Shown here: in pieces, positions 53,099 through 62,052 of the stretch | How the letters are laid out: each line of letters opens with the position of its first letter | How positions within the stretch are numbered: the stretch's first letter is position 1 | Assembly: GCF_037572415.1 (NCBI RefSeq) | Contig: NZ_JBBHLB010000005.1 | Coordinates: forward strand, 165,301-229,300 | Source of the DNA: Flavonifractor porci | Lineage (GTDB): Bacteria > Bacillota > Clostridia > Oscillospirales > Oscillospiraceae | Direction: 5' to 3' | Length of the DNA: 64,000 nucleotides | Translations under genes and position numbers: made by a program | The notes under the pieces: generated by a model | Seen by the model: only the letters and a program-made list of their open reading frames with translations | Database searches by the model: none | Told to the model about the DNA's origin: nothing

Positions 53099-54241
53099 TT
53101 ATCCGGGAAAAATTAGCCCCATCAGCATGACGCTGCCCGCCAAAATGGCAAGGGCTGCCACATTGGCCAGGGTAAACGCCAGCAGATAGCGGCCGGCACT
53201 GGCGCCGGGGGACTTGAGATAGGCTTTCATGGAGATCAGGCTGGCCAGGGAGGCAATGGGAGTACCCAGACCGCCGATGTTGGTGCCGACAAGCAAACCA
53301 TGCCAGTCGGTGGTAAAGTTGGACAGCAGCACCGCTGCCGGCACATTGCTGATGACCTGGCTGGTAACGCCGGAGGCCAGGGCAGTGTTCTGCTCCATTA
53401 CCGCCGTCAGTGCCTCCCGTACGGGGGCGCAGGCTCCCACATTGCCCGCAAAAAGGAAGAAGCAAAAGAAGGTAGCCAGCAGGCCGTAGTCCACTTTTCG
53501 AAACAGGGGACGGTCAAAGATCAGCATCCCTGACACCACCACAGCCAGCAGGGCCGGATAGGGCAGCACCCGGAACACCGAGAGCAGGCACAGCACAAAC
53601 AGTCCCACCATTAGTCCCAACCGCCCAGGACTGCGGATGGATGCTTTTTCCGAAAAGGTGACCCGAATCCCCTCCGGTTTGACACACAGGGCCGCAATCA
53701 CCAGCCCCGCCAGACTGATCAGGGTAAGGGGCACCATGGTGGCAAAGAACTGACCGGCAGTCAGCTCATAGTTGGCATAAAGATACAGGTTCTGAGGGTT
53801 GCCCACCGGGGTGGCCATACTCCCCAGATTGGCGGCAATGGTCTGGAGCACCACAATGTAGATCAGCCGTTCCGTCCGGCCAATGAGTCCCAGCACCAGC
53901 ACCGCAAAAGGCACAAATGTAATGAGTGCCACATCGTTGGTTACCAGCATGGACACAAAGAAAGGCAGCAATACCAGCGCCAGGGTCACAAACCGCATCC
54001 GCCGCTCGCCGGCCAGCAGCCGCTGGGCCAGTACTGCAAACACGCCGCACTCCTGCAACCCAGCCACTACTGCCATCAGGCAGAACAGCAGACTGAGCAC
54101 CCGCCAGTCGATAAAATTGAGATAGTCCGCCGATGGCGGATTCAGGAAAACGGAGGCCGCCGCGCATACCGCAGCGATACACAGCACCGGCTCCCGCTTC
54201 CAGAAGCGGGACAGGCCGCACTTTTTCTGCGTTTGCTCCAT
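53099..54241 (-). CDS. SLC13/ArsB-type anion transporter
   Basis: 380 residues, about ten membrane segments. CitM/ArsB-superfamily motifs: MLVTNDVALITFVPFAVLVL in the first half and LVGTNIGGLGTPIASLASLI in the second. Substrate (citrate, dicarboxylate, arsenite or sulfate) cannot be told from sequence. Single gene; starts MEQTQKKCGLSRFW with a GGGGGAG site. Confidence 0.85.
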   Translation of the reverse strand: MEQTQKKCGLSRFWKREPVLCIAAVCAAASVFLNPPSADYLNFIDWRVLSLLFCLMAVVAGLQECGVFAVLAQRLLAGERRMRFVTLALVLLPFFVSMLVTNDVALITFVPFAVLVLGLIGRTERLIYIVVLQTIAANLGSMATPVGNPQNLYLYANYELTAGQFFATMVPLTLISLAGLVIAALCVKPEGIRVTFSEKASIRSPGRLGLMVGLFVLCLLSVFRVLPYPALLAVVVSGMLIFDRPLFRKVDYGLLATFFCFFLFAGNVGACAPVREALTAVMEQNTALASGVTSQVISNVPAAVLLSNFTTDWHGLLVGTNIGGLGTPIASLASLISMKAYLKSPGASAGRYLLAFTLANVAALAILAGSVMLMGLIFPG

Positions 54242-54269
54242 GCTTCTTCTCCCCCTTTAAGCACAACGA

Positions 54270-54295
54270 AAAAGCCACCCTGGCGGGTGGCTTTT
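54270..54295 (-). terminator. Terminator after the 54.4-kb small gene
   Basis: 11-bp hairpin (54270-54280/54285-54295) with A/T runs on both sides. Confidence 0.8.
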
Positions 54296-54383
54296 TACTC
54301 TGCTTGACTCGATTGCCGTTTGCCGGTCTCAGTTTACCGGATTCCGGTGCGCCGGTCAAGTATTTGGATCCATTTTCTTCCCT

Positions 54384-54590
54384 TCAGGAGCGTCGAAAAT
54401 CTTCTACAACATCAGCAAGGTGAACCGGAGACAGACTGGCATTGTTGCAGCACTCGGCCAGCCGGTTGACTTCCTGAAAATCGGTGGAAATCCGTCCCAC
54501 ACAGATTCCGTTGTGAGTCCGGATCCCATACATCTGGGGGCGGGAAGCTCTATCCAGATATACACGATACTCCATATTGTGATTGCCCAT
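54384..54590 (-). CDS. Small DUF6514-like protein
   Basis: 68 residues from ATG 54590 (MGNHNMEYRVYLD). A compact domain with YGIRTHNG, RISTDFQEVNRL and LSPVHLADVVEDF, matching the pattern of small clostridial DUF6514 proteins. Function unknown. Assignment from memory of the pattern, so moderate confidence. Confidence 0.6.
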   Translation of the reverse strand: MGNHNMEYRVYLDRASRPQMYGIRTHNGICVGRISTDFQEVNRLAECCNNASLSPVHLADVVEDFRRS

Positions 54591-54808
54591 GATTTCCTCT
54601 CTCCTCATTTTCTCTGATATTTGTTACAATTTCACCGTTTCACGACACGTTTCGCTCTTTTTCCCTACTAAAAAGTATTATACTGTTGATTGCAATAATT
54701 TTCCACATTCTCTCCTCTCTGTTTCTATATCTTGTATTTTTGCCCCTCTGCATACTCTATATAATGTATTCCGCATAAATTGTCAATGCCAACAGACTAT
54801 TTTGTCCA

Positions 54809-54840
54809 CCGACCGGGAGGTTTTGACCGCATCCGGTCGG
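54809..54840. promoter_or_regulatory. Inverted repeat upstream of the S24-type regulator
   Basis: CCGACCGG-16 nt-CCGGTCGG, a perfect 8-bp dyad 10 nt before the GGAGG ribosome site of the gene at 54863. Candidate autoregulatory operator or mRNA hairpin masking the ribosome site. Confidence 0.5.
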
Positions 54841-54862
54841 GGGTTTATCTGGAGGTGTGCCC

Positions 54863-55618
54863 ATGTCTCTGATGGTGGAAAAGCTGGCTTATGTAAAAAA
54901 ACTGCGCCACTTGACGTCGGAGGATATCTCCCGCCTGTCCGGCGTACCTTTAGGTACGCTGAATAAAATTTTGTCGGGACAGACGAAAAATCCGGCGATT
55001 GGGCCTATGGATCGGATCACCCGGGTGCTGAGGGTACCTATCCGCTATCTGTTGGATGACGAGCTGCCTCCGGAATGCTGCGTCACTGCCAATAGCCAGG
55101 ACGGCGTGGTTCTGCTCTCTCCGGAGGAGCTGCGTTTACTGCTGGCGCTGCGGCGGCTGGAACCCCAGCGCCGGCGAACAGCTGGGGTCATGTTGGCTCT
55201 GATGAGCGCTGCCAGCGTCAAATCCATCGGAACCGTATCGGTAAAACGTACCTTCTGTTATACCACTGGTGCCACCGGCGCCCCGCCGGTCCGGGCCGTC
55301 CTGATCCCGGAAGTGGATGAAGCCGCCCGGGAAGCGGACTTTGCAGTCCTTCTTAACGACGGCAGCATGGAACCGGTGTACCCCTCCGGCGCCGTTCTGT
55401 TGTGCGCCCAGCGCCCTCCTAACGCGCAGGAATACGGCGTATATCTCTATAATCAGGAAGTCCTTCTCCGGCGGCTCTGCCGCCGCAGGGGCGTCACGCG
55501 GCTGCTGGCCCCCAGTCTGGCTTATCCCGACCTCCAGGTGACGGAGGAAGATCATCTGGACTGCCTGGGCACCATCACAGGACAGGCCCGTGGCTGCCGG
55601 TGGGAGCAGATGCCTTGA
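54863..55618 (+). CDS. HTH/S24-peptidase-like regulator (LexA/CI fold)
   Basis: 251 residues. N-terminal HTH (LAYVKKLRHLTSEDISRLSGVPLGTLNKIL), linker, then a LexA-like C-terminal domain with the nucleophile S168 in NDGSMEPVYPSG. At the position of the general-base lysine (VTVKRL in LexA) this protein has R203 (EVLLRRL), so self-cleavage may be lost or altered. ATG 54863 lies 7 nt after GGAGG. No prophage genes adjoin it, so it is a stand-alone regulator. Confidence 0.85.
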   Translation: MSLMVEKLAYVKKLRHLTSEDISRLSGVPLGTLNKILSGQTKNPAIGPMDRITRVLRVPIRYLLDDELPPECCVTANSQDGVVLLSPEELRLLLALRRLEPQRRRTAGVMLALMSAASVKSIGTVSVKRTFCYTTGATGAPPVRAVLIPEVDEAAREADFAVLLNDGSMEPVYPSGAVLLCAQRPPNAQEYGVYLYNQEVLLRRLCRRRGVTRLLAPSLAYPDLQVTEEDHLDCLGTITGQARGCRWEQMP

Positions 55619-55855
55619 TCCTGTTGCCCTATCGGCTGTCTCTCTTCTGCCGCTGGTTACAGATTTCAATCGGTGCTGTCTTCCCACCGGCGGGCCCGAA
55701 TCTTCCATCTGCCCCCTTGACCTTCCAAATGTCCGCTGCCTACAGCAGCGGACATTTCTTATTGTCTTGCAACATTTCTTTTTGCCCGGTTGTATTTAGG
55801 GTGTCACAACGAGAGAGCAAAGCCTCTCCGCAATTCACTGGAAAGGAAGATCTTT

Positions 55856-56689
55856 ATGAAAAAGCTTGTTCCCACTCTGCTGTCCCTGGCCCTGGCCGGC
55901 TCCCTCTGTCTGCCTGTTCTGGCCGCTCCCGTCGCTGTGGACGAGACCGCCTCCCCCTCCGGCTATGCAATCCAGGTCAACGGCGCCGATACCGATATTC
56001 GGGGAAGCGTGATGGTTCCCCTCCGTGCTCTGGCTGAAGAGCTTGGCTTCACTGTGACCTGGTCCGGAGAGCAGATCCGGGTGGACACCGGCAAGGTACA
56101 CACCGATGTGACGCTCGGGGTGGACCGCTACGTGATCACCACCAGTCTGGAGGATATGGTGGGCATGAGTGCCCCCTTCTCCCTCGGCTGCCCGCCCTAC
56201 GCAGCGGATGGCACCACCTATGTACCACTGGCTCTCTTTGACGCCCTGCTGGGCAACCAGGAGGATGCCATCACCGGCGACAGCGGCACCATCTCCATTC
56301 AAACTGAGCCCTCCGCTCAGATCCCCAATCCCTTTGTTACATACGGTACTCTGGCAGAGGCTCAGGATCAGGTTGGTTTCTCTCTGACCCTGCCTGACGG
56401 CCGCACCCCGGAGCATATCTCGGTGCTGTCCAATCAGATGATCCAGGTCCTCTGTAACGACGGCCTCACCATCCGCAAGGCGGTGGGGCAGGACGATATC
56501 AGCGGCGACTACACCGCCTATCCTCAGGTGGATACCCTCTCCTATCACGGAACAGAGATCACCCTGAAGGGTAATGGGGACGCGGTCAAGGTTGCGGTCT
56601 GGACCGCGGAGGGCTATACTTATGCCATCCAGAGCGCCGCCGGCCTGAGCCGGGACGCTATGCTCGCACTGGCGGCATCCGTGGCATGA
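55856..56689 (+). CDS. Secreted protein: copper-amine-oxidase-N-like plus DUF4367-like domain
   Basis: 277 residues from ATG 55856 (GGAAAGGAAGATC upstream). Signal peptide ends near VLAAPVA. A copper-amine-oxidase N-terminal-like fold follows (IRGSVMVPLRALAEELGFTV), a common wall-associated domain, then a C-terminal domain of ~100 residues (SGDYTAYPQVDTLSYHGTEITLKGN). The C-terminal domain is homologous to that of the anti-sigma factor two genes downstream. Likely a surface component of the sigma system. Confidence 0.8.
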   Translation: MKKLVPTLLSLALAGSLCLPVLAAPVAVDETASPSGYAIQVNGADTDIRGSVMVPLRALAEELGFTVTWSGEQIRVDTGKVHTDVTLGVDRYVITTSLEDMVGMSAPFSLGCPPYAADGTTYVPLALFDALLGNQEDAITGDSGTISIQTEPSAQIPNPFVTYGTLAEAQDQVGFSLTLPDGRTPEHISVLSNQMIQVLCNDGLTIRKAVGQDDISGDYTAYPQVDTLSYHGTEITLKGNGDAVKVAVWTAEGYTYAIQSAAGLSRDAMLALAASVA

Positions 56690-56726
56690 CGCCAGCGTTC
56701 CGTTACCACAGAAGGGAGAGGAGTCA

Positions 56727-57323
56727 ATGGGGATGACCGCTGTTTGCCGCCTGAGACGGCCCGGCCTGCACGCCCATATCCTGCACGCCCTTCGACTTCT
56801 CTTTGCCCAGAAGCCGGAGGACGAGGCCGACCGGCAAACCGCCAATGCCCAGGCCGCCAGGATGCTGGACATCCACGGCACCAGTATCCTACGCCTGGCT
56901 TACTCCTACCTCCACAATCAAAGCGACGCCGAGGAGGTGCTCCAGGACACCCTGCTGCAATTTCTGCGTACCGCTCCTGTCCTGGAGAGTCCCCAGCACG
57001 AAAAAGCCTGGCTGCTGCGGGTAGCGGCCAACCTGAGCAAAAACAGGTTGAAATACAATCGCCTGCGCTCCGCGGACGAGTTGCGGGACACGTTGGCCGC
57101 AGAGCAGCGGGAGGACCTCTCCTTTGTATGGGAGGCCGTTAAAGCCCTTCCCCAACATTCCCGGGCCGCCATCCACCTCTTTTACCATGAGGGCTGTTCC
57201 ACTGCCCAGATCGCATCCATCCTGGGCCGGAAAGAGTCCACTGTCCGCTCCGACCTGCGCAGAGGCCGTATTCAGCTCAAAGAAATTTTGAAGGAGGCGT
57301 ATGACTTTGGCCCGGAAGTATGA
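56727..57323 (+). CDS. ECF-type RNA polymerase sigma factor
   Basis: 198 residues. Region 2 (GTSILRLAYSYLHNQSDAEEVLQDTLLQFLR) and region 4 (ALPQHSRAAIHLFYHEGCSTAQIASILGRKESTVRSDLRRGRIQLKEIL) are complete. A ~45-residue N-terminal extension precedes region 2. Its last codons overlap the anti-sigma gene start, the usual coupling. Confidence 0.92.
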   Translation: MGMTAVCRLRRPGLHAHILHALRLLFAQKPEDEADRQTANAQAARMLDIHGTSILRLAYSYLHNQSDAEEVLQDTLLQFLRTAPVLESPQHEKAWLLRVAANLSKNRLKYNRLRSADELRDTLAAEQREDLSFVWEAVKALPQHSRAAIHLFYHEGCSTAQIASILGRKESTVRSDLRRGRIQLKEILKEAYDFGPEV

Positions 57324-57936
57324 CGAAATCATGTCCCACCTTGCAGTGACCAATGCCATGCGGTCCCGCATTCTGGCGCAGCTGGAATCAGCCGGGCAAA
57401 CCGCTCCTCCTTCCCGCTCTGTTCTCATCCTGCGGCGTACGCTGGCTACCGCCGCCTGTCTGGCGGTGGTGCTGGCAGGGATCTCGGTACTGCCCCGGAT
57501 CACCTCGCCCCAGCCTGTGGAAACTCCGCCCGGCCCTGTCACCGTGATTCCCAATCTCCAGGAGGCATCCTCCGCCCAGGCTCTCTCATCTCTGGTGGGA
57601 TTTCCGGTATCCGATCTGGAGGCACTGCCCTTCCTGGCGGAGCAAAGCACCTATACCGCCTACGGCGACACCTTGGCTCAAATTCGCTGTGAAGGCGATT
57701 CCCAGTGGGCGCTCTTCCGTAAATCTGCCGGAACTGAGGACAACTCCGGAGACTATACGGCATATACATCCCAGATCTCCTACGGCCTGGACGACCTGAC
57801 TGTTAACCTGAAAGGAAACGCAGAACAATCCTATGTGCTTGCTGTATGGACCGATGGAGACTTCGCCTATTCCCTGCGGCTCTCCCAGCCTCTTACAGCA
57901 GAACAATGGATTCAGGTGATTTCCGCAAACCGCTGA
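57301..57936 (+). CDS. Membrane anti-sigma factor with DUF4367-like domain
   Basis: 211 residues. Cytosolic N-terminal helix region (KYDEIMSHLAVTNAMRSRILAQL), one membrane segment (TLATAACLAVVLAGISVLP) and an outer domain (SGDYTAYTSQISYGLDDLTVNLKGN) related to the C-terminal domain of the secreted protein at 55856. GAAGGAGG site inside the sigma gene. Probably holds the sigma factor inactive until an envelope signal. Confidence 0.85.
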   Translation: MTLARKYDEIMSHLAVTNAMRSRILAQLESAGQTAPPSRSVLILRRTLATAACLAVVLAGISVLPRITSPQPVETPPGPVTVIPNLQEASSAQALSSLVGFPVSDLEALPFLAEQSTYTAYGDTLAQIRCEGDSQWALFRKSAGTEDNSGDYTAYTSQISYGLDDLTVNLKGNAEQSYVLAVWTDGDFAYSLRLSQPLTAEQWIQVISANR

Positions 57937-57949
57937 TAACATAAAAGGC

Positions 57950-57970
57950 GCCCCCGGCTATGCCGGGGGC
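57950..57970. terminator. Hairpin after the anti-sigma gene
   Basis: GCCCCCGGC-TAT-GCCGGGGGC stem 13 nt past the stop. Flanked by A residues downstream, so a plus-strand T run is lacking; may be a processing hairpin or act on the other strand. Confidence 0.4.
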
Positions 57971-57978
57971 AAAAATAG

Positions 57979-58200
57979 CTTATAGTCAAGGAAGCCCACT
58001 ATACTATAGGGGGCTTTGAACTGACATTTCATTTTTGCAGCGTTACACTGATCGAGATAAAAGAAAGGGTGATTTTAATGCGAGTACTCTTCAAAACCCA
58101 TCGCATGGCAAAGGCTATTGCGATAGGATGAAGAAACCTTAATTTGTTGTAGTAGCTTTTGCTGTGCCTTATTTGGAAAATACCAATTAAGGAGAGCAAA
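57979..58200. other. AT-rich spacer at the start of the foreign-looking segment
   Basis: Base composition falls compared with flanks. It contains a 17-codon ORF (58078-58131, MRVLFKTHRMAKAIAIG) with an AAGGGTG site, probably a relic or leader. No other feature recognised. Confidence 0.4.
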
Positions 58201-58473
58201 ATGGGTTATAAATCTGCAACGAATGTTTTACCTGCGTATTTGGTAAGCGAAATACAAAAATATGTTGATGGAGAGTATCTGTATATTCCGAGCTGCAAGA
58301 GAAAGAATTGGGGCAGCAAAAACGGAACAAAAGCGAAACTTGCACAGAGGGATTTTGAAATATATCAGGACCATAAAAATGGTGTCAGTATGGAATTGTT
58401 ATGCTGCAAGTATTGTCTCTCCATAAAATGCGTGGAAAAGATCCTCACTTCGCAAAGGAAACAGGAAAACTAA
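58201..58473 (+). CDS. CD3324-like small DNA-binding protein
   Basis: 90 residues (MGYKSATNVLPAYLVSEIQKYVDGEYLYIP). The pattern matches the CD3324/Mor-type family, with a C-terminal helix-turn-helix (NGVSMELLCCKYCLSIKCVEKIL). AAGGAG site before ATG 58201. AT-richer codon use than the chromosome; typical small regulator carried with resistance-like genes in Clostridia. Confidence 0.8.
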   Translation: MGYKSATNVLPAYLVSEIQKYVDGEYLYIPSCKRKNWGSKNGTKAKLAQRDFEIYQDHKNGVSMELLCCKYCLSIKCVEKILTSQRKQEN

Positions 58474-58619
58474 ATTTTGAGAGGGCTCCATAGACTTTAT
58501 GAAGTCCTCATTTTTTCTTGTCAAAAAATAAGTAGGTTGAAGCGGCTTTGTATCCCCTGTATAATAGTTTCTAAAAGAAACGTAGGAAAATTCTTTATGC
58601 GCCCCCGAAAGAAGCATCT

Positions 58620-59507
58620 ATGATTGAAATAACCAAAACATTAGTTTGCAACTTAATAAAAGAACAGTTTCCACAATGGGCGAATCTAGAAATTGAGCCA
58701 GTAGAACACAATGGTCACGATAACAGGACCTTTCGTTTAGGCGATGAAATGACAGTGCGCCTGCCAAGCGGAAAAGAGTATGTCCCGCAAGTAGAAAAAG
58801 AAATGAAATGGCTCCCGTTTCTGTCAAAGCATCTGTCTTTGCCCATCTCCTGCCCCATTGCGCATGGAAAGCCTGCTGGATCTTATCCGTTCCCGTGGTT
58901 GATTAACAAATATATTCCGGGTAAGATGTTAAGCAAAAGTAATGTTCCAAGTCTGAATCACTTTGCCTCTCTATTATCGGATTTTTTAAAAGGACTGCAA
59001 AAGATTGATACAAAAGGTGCTCCGGTCGCAGGCCAACATAATTTTTTCCGGGGCGCTCACCCTTCTGTTTATAACGAACAGGTAACGGTTGCATTGCAGG
59101 AATTATCTCATGTTCTACCAACGGACAAAATTCGAGAAATTTGGGAAAATGCCATTTTTACAAAATGGAAAAAATCTCCAGTTTTGGTGCACGGCGATAT
59201 TGCACCCGGAAATCTCCTGGTTAAAGACGGAACCCTTTGCGGAGTAATTGATTTTGGAATTATGGGGATCGGTGATCCCGCCTGCGATTATGCCATTGCT
59301 TGGACTTTCTTTGACAGTCAAAGCAGAAAATATTTTTTGCAAGGACTTGATAAAGGAACGATTGATAGAGCACGTGGGTGGGCTTTGTGGAAAGCACTGG
59401 TCACATACGGTTCATCTGAACAATCTGTTGAGCAGAACGCAAAACACACCATAAATGAGATTATGAGCGAAATTGTCTGCAACCAAGAAAGGAAAAACGA
59501 TGATTAA
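58620..59507 (+). CDS. Aminoglycoside-phosphotransferase-like kinase
   Basis: 295 residues of the APH/choline-kinase fold. Brenner motif VLVHGDIAPGNLLV and metal-binding VIDFGIMGIGDPACDYA are complete, so the enzyme should be active as a phosphotransferase. The N-terminal HNGHDNRTFRLGDEMTVRLPS is typical of family members annotated as streptomycin/aminoglycoside kinases, but the real substrate is unproven. Much lower GC than neighbours, indicating transfer. Its stop overlaps a broken acetyltransferase. Confidence 0.88.
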   Translation: MIEITKTLVCNLIKEQFPQWANLEIEPVEHNGHDNRTFRLGDEMTVRLPSGKEYVPQVEKEMKWLPFLSKHLSLPISCPIAHGKPAGSYPFPWLINKYIPGKMLSKSNVPSLNHFASLLSDFLKGLQKIDTKGAPVAGQHNFFRGAHPSVYNEQVTVALQELSHVLPTDKIREIWENAIFTKWKKSPVLVHGDIAPGNLLVKDGTLCGVIDFGIMGIGDPACDYAIAWTFFDSQSRKYFLQGLDKGTIDRARGWALWKALVTYGSSEQSVEQNAKHTINEIMSEIVCNQERKNDD

Positions 59508-59709
59508 GGAAAGTAATACACCTACCCTTTTTACCGACCGCTTAATTTTGAGGAAGTTTATCGAACAGGATATGGAAGCACTGTTCCTTTTATTGAAACA
59601 ACTACATAGTCCCACTCTTTCACAGAAAGACAACGGACAGATAAATGGCAAAGACCGTCGAGCCAATCAACGGTCAAGGTGTACGGCACGTTTCATGCGC
59701 CGCCGTTGA
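59500..59709 (+). pseudogene. Truncated GNAT acetyltransferase
   Basis: ATGA overlap with the kinase gene. About 33 codons match a RimJ-type GNAT N-terminus (TPTLFTDRLILRKFIEQDMEALF), then homology stops near 59599 and an unrelated basic tail runs to a stop. The acetyl-CoA motif is missing, so it cannot be active. Confidence 0.75.
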
Positions 59710-59740
59710 AAGCTCCGCCCGTCTTTGCTGATAAGCAATC

Positions 59741-59780
59741 AAGGCGGGAAAGCCATAAAATGGCTTTCCCGCCTTTTCAA
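59741..59780 (+). terminator. Terminator after the broken acetyltransferase
   Basis: 15-bp perfect hairpin (59741-59755/59761-59775) followed by TTCAATTTT. Confidence 0.75.
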
Positions 59781-60550
59781 TTTTGAAAGGAAGAACGCCC
59801 CAAATGAAAGAGGGTGCGGCCAAGAACTTTGAGGATCGGCCGCCTTGTCTGTCCATTTAGTAGGAGTGTAGTCACAACTTCGGAATATTTTATCCTCAAC
59901 TCTGAACGTAAGAGGAAGGCCAGAAACTTCATATACCTGCTGCCATTGTCTGAAATCAGCCCGATTTTTTGCTCATTTCTATTCGCAAAAAGCCGGCCTG
60001 TTTTCCCTGCCAGCCACGCCAGCAAATATAACACACTACACTTTGCAAGCAAAGTCGTATTCCAAATGGGATGCTGCCCCTTTGGAACCTCCAGACACCA
60101 AAACAAGCGGTGTGCTCCCGACACGGGCAACATACCGCCGTTTATTGTCAGCTGTCCACTTCACGGTCTGTTTTGGCTCATTGTAAAGTTTGGCTTGTCA
60201 CAGGCTATGGGCTATTTGAAAGAAAAGAGTCGTCTGATGAGATTCGATCGGCATACAACTTCTGCAATATGAGTATGGGAATGGGCACTCTGGAGTCAGA
60301 TAGTATTATGTATACAGTGGGACGAAACAAAATGCAGATAGCATGGTATATATGAAACCTACTTGCATCAGATCAAATAGCAGCCCAAATGGGACTGAAA
60401 GAGTTTATTGACCCATTTGCGATCCAAATAACAAGAAAGCATAAAAGGAACCCCTTAAGGGGTAGCCCGAGAAAGAAATGCAGTCGGCAAACCTTTCGGG
60501 GCCCCTTAACGGGCTTCGTCTGCATCAGGCCCTTATAGGGTCTGCTTAAG
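59781..60550. other. Debris region without an intact gene
   Basis: About 770 nt. Short frames such as MKEGAAKNFEDRPPCLSI (59804-59860) and a frame ending in FERKESSDEIRSAYNFCNMS-type sequence near 60200-60350 look like gene remnants, but I recognise no family. From 60440 to 60540 there are several small GC-rich inverted repeats (GGGGCCCC, CCTTAAGG, GGGCCT-type). Probably mobile-element scar. Confidence 0.5.
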
Positions 60551-60558
60551 CCTCCGGA

Positions 60559-61272
60559 TTAACCGGAGGTTTTGACTCGATTGGGCAGCATCCGGAACCA
60601 CTTGCTCTGGATACCCGCCGCTTTGAAGCCCGTCCGGCGGTAGAGGGAAAAAGCGCTCTCGTTATCACTGGCCACCAGCAGTTTACACTGGTCAAATCCA
60701 GCCTCCCCCAACAGCGCCATAGCCCCCCGGAGCAATTCCCGGCCCAGGCCCTGCCCCCGTACATCCTTATGCAAAGCAATCCCCTCGATCTCCGGTATCT
60801 CCTGGGTCAGGTCCAGTTCATATACCCCGATTCGCACCCCGTTGACCACTGCAAAACCGCAGCGGTGCCCCTCCTCCAGGGCCCGGTCCAGATCCTGAGG
60901 TCCGTAAGTAGCAGAATTGGGCATTTCAAAAAAACATTCATTATGCAGAGCCAGCCAGGCCCCACCCCGCTCCCGGGTCAGCGGCTCCATACTGAGGCGC
61001 TGGCACTGGCCAGGCAGTTGAGACAGATCTCGCTGCAAGATCAGCATATCCCGCACAAACTCCAGTCGGCAGCCCTCCCGGCAGCCCTCTTCCAAGGGTG
61101 CCGCCGGATCATGAGATGTGACAAACAGCTCAGTAGCACCCAGGCTGAGCAGCTTCTCCCTGCCCTGCGCCAGCACCTCGTCCAGTTCATCCGCCCGGCA
61201 TTGCTCTATCACCAGATAGGCCTTCCCCTTGGCTGTGATCTCACCGGGATATATTTGATAGATCGGTCTCAT
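60559..61272 (-). CDS. GNAT N-acetyltransferase
   Basis: 237 residues. The acetyl-CoA motif VRGQGLGRELLRGAMALLGEAG and DNESAFSLYRRTGFKAAG lie in the last third. The N-terminal half is a second, weaker GNAT-like domain, so it may be a tandem type. Substrate unknown. Starts 12 nt after sfsA ends, so the two share a transcript. Confidence 0.88.
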   Translation of the reverse strand: MRPIYQIYPGEITAKGKAYLVIEQCRADELDEVLAQGREKLLSLGATELFVTSHDPAAPLEEGCREGCRLEFVRDMLILQRDLSQLPGQCQRLSMEPLTRERGGAWLALHNECFFEMPNSATYGPQDLDRALEEGHRCGFAVVNGVRIGVYELDLTQEIPEIEGIALHKDVRGQGLGRELLRGAMALLGEAGFDQCKLLVASDNESAFSLYRRTGFKAAGIQSKWFRMLPNRVKTSG

Positions 61273-61284
61273 TTTCTTCCTCCT

Positions 61285-61965
61285 TCACAGCCGCACCTTC
61301 ACTGGTCCCGCTATGGTCAGCGTTTCCGGCGTGACCCTGCACTCCTGCGCCAGTACCCAGACACCCGCCTCAGCGGCTTTCCGCAGCGCCTCGCCAAAGG
61401 CCGGATGGGTCACATCATTGGGGGCAAAATCTTTCATACCCGTCATCTGGACCACAAAGCAGACAGCTGCCTCATAGCCCTCCGTCCGGCAGCGGATCAA
61501 CTCCTCCAGATGCTTGATCCCACGTTCTGTAGGCGCGTCGGGAAAGCGGGCGTGGCCGTCGTCCTCCAGCGTGACCCCTTTGACCTCCACAAAGCCCCGG
61601 TGCTTCCCCGCCTCCCAGTAGAAGTCAAATCGGGAGCTGCCCCAGGTAGTCTCCGGCCGCAGCAGGGTCAGACCAGGTAGAAAACCGCCCGCCTCTGCCC
61701 ACTCCTGAAACACCTTATTTGGGGCCTGGGCATCCATATTTACCAGCAGATCGCCCTTTTCCACGGCAATCAGATCATATCTGGTTTTACGGGCGGGATT
61801 ATCGCTCTCCTCCAGATAGACAACGGCCCCCGGTACCAAAAGTTCCCGGCAGCGACCGGTATTTTTCACATGGACCACTTCCACCGCTCCATCTATCTCC
61901 ACATGGGCAATAAAGCGGTTAGGTCTGGCCCGGAAGATTCCCTTTTTCACACTTCGGTATTGCAT
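61285..61965 (-). CDS. sfsA: SfsA family protein
   Basis: 226 residues from ATG 61965 (MQYRSVKKGIFRARPNRFIAHVEI). Conserved HVKNTGRCRELLVPG, SRFDFYW and VEVKGVTLEDDGHARFPDAPTERG, the latter with nuclease-like acidic residues. Family proteins bind nucleic acids; historic link to sugar fermentation stimulation. Confidence 0.95.
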   Translation of the reverse strand: MQYRSVKKGIFRARPNRFIAHVEIDGAVEVVHVKNTGRCRELLVPGAVVYLEESDNPARKTRYDLIAVEKGDLLVNMDAQAPNKVFQEWAEAGGFLPGLTLLRPETTWGSSRFDFYWEAGKHRGFVEVKGVTLEDDGHARFPDAPTERGIKHLEELIRCRTEGYEAAVCFVVQMTGMKDFAPNDVTHPAFGEALRKAAEAGVWVLAQECRVTPETLTIAGPVKVRL

Positions 61966-62052
61966 TCTGCTTCTCCTGCCTGTATCCTGATAGGGTGAGT
62001 ATATCATGGAGCGGCTTGTCTCACAAGCTGTTCTTTCTCAGGAGGTCTTACC

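Noticed and set aside
58399..58617. Minus-strand ORF opposite the CD3324-like gene
   Set aside because: Overlaps a recognisable plus-strand gene and has no domain or ribosome site.
59777..60272. Overlapping 118- and 152-codon frames in the debris region
   Set aside because: Low-confidence frames on both strands with mixed composition and no recognisable motif; treated as remnants.
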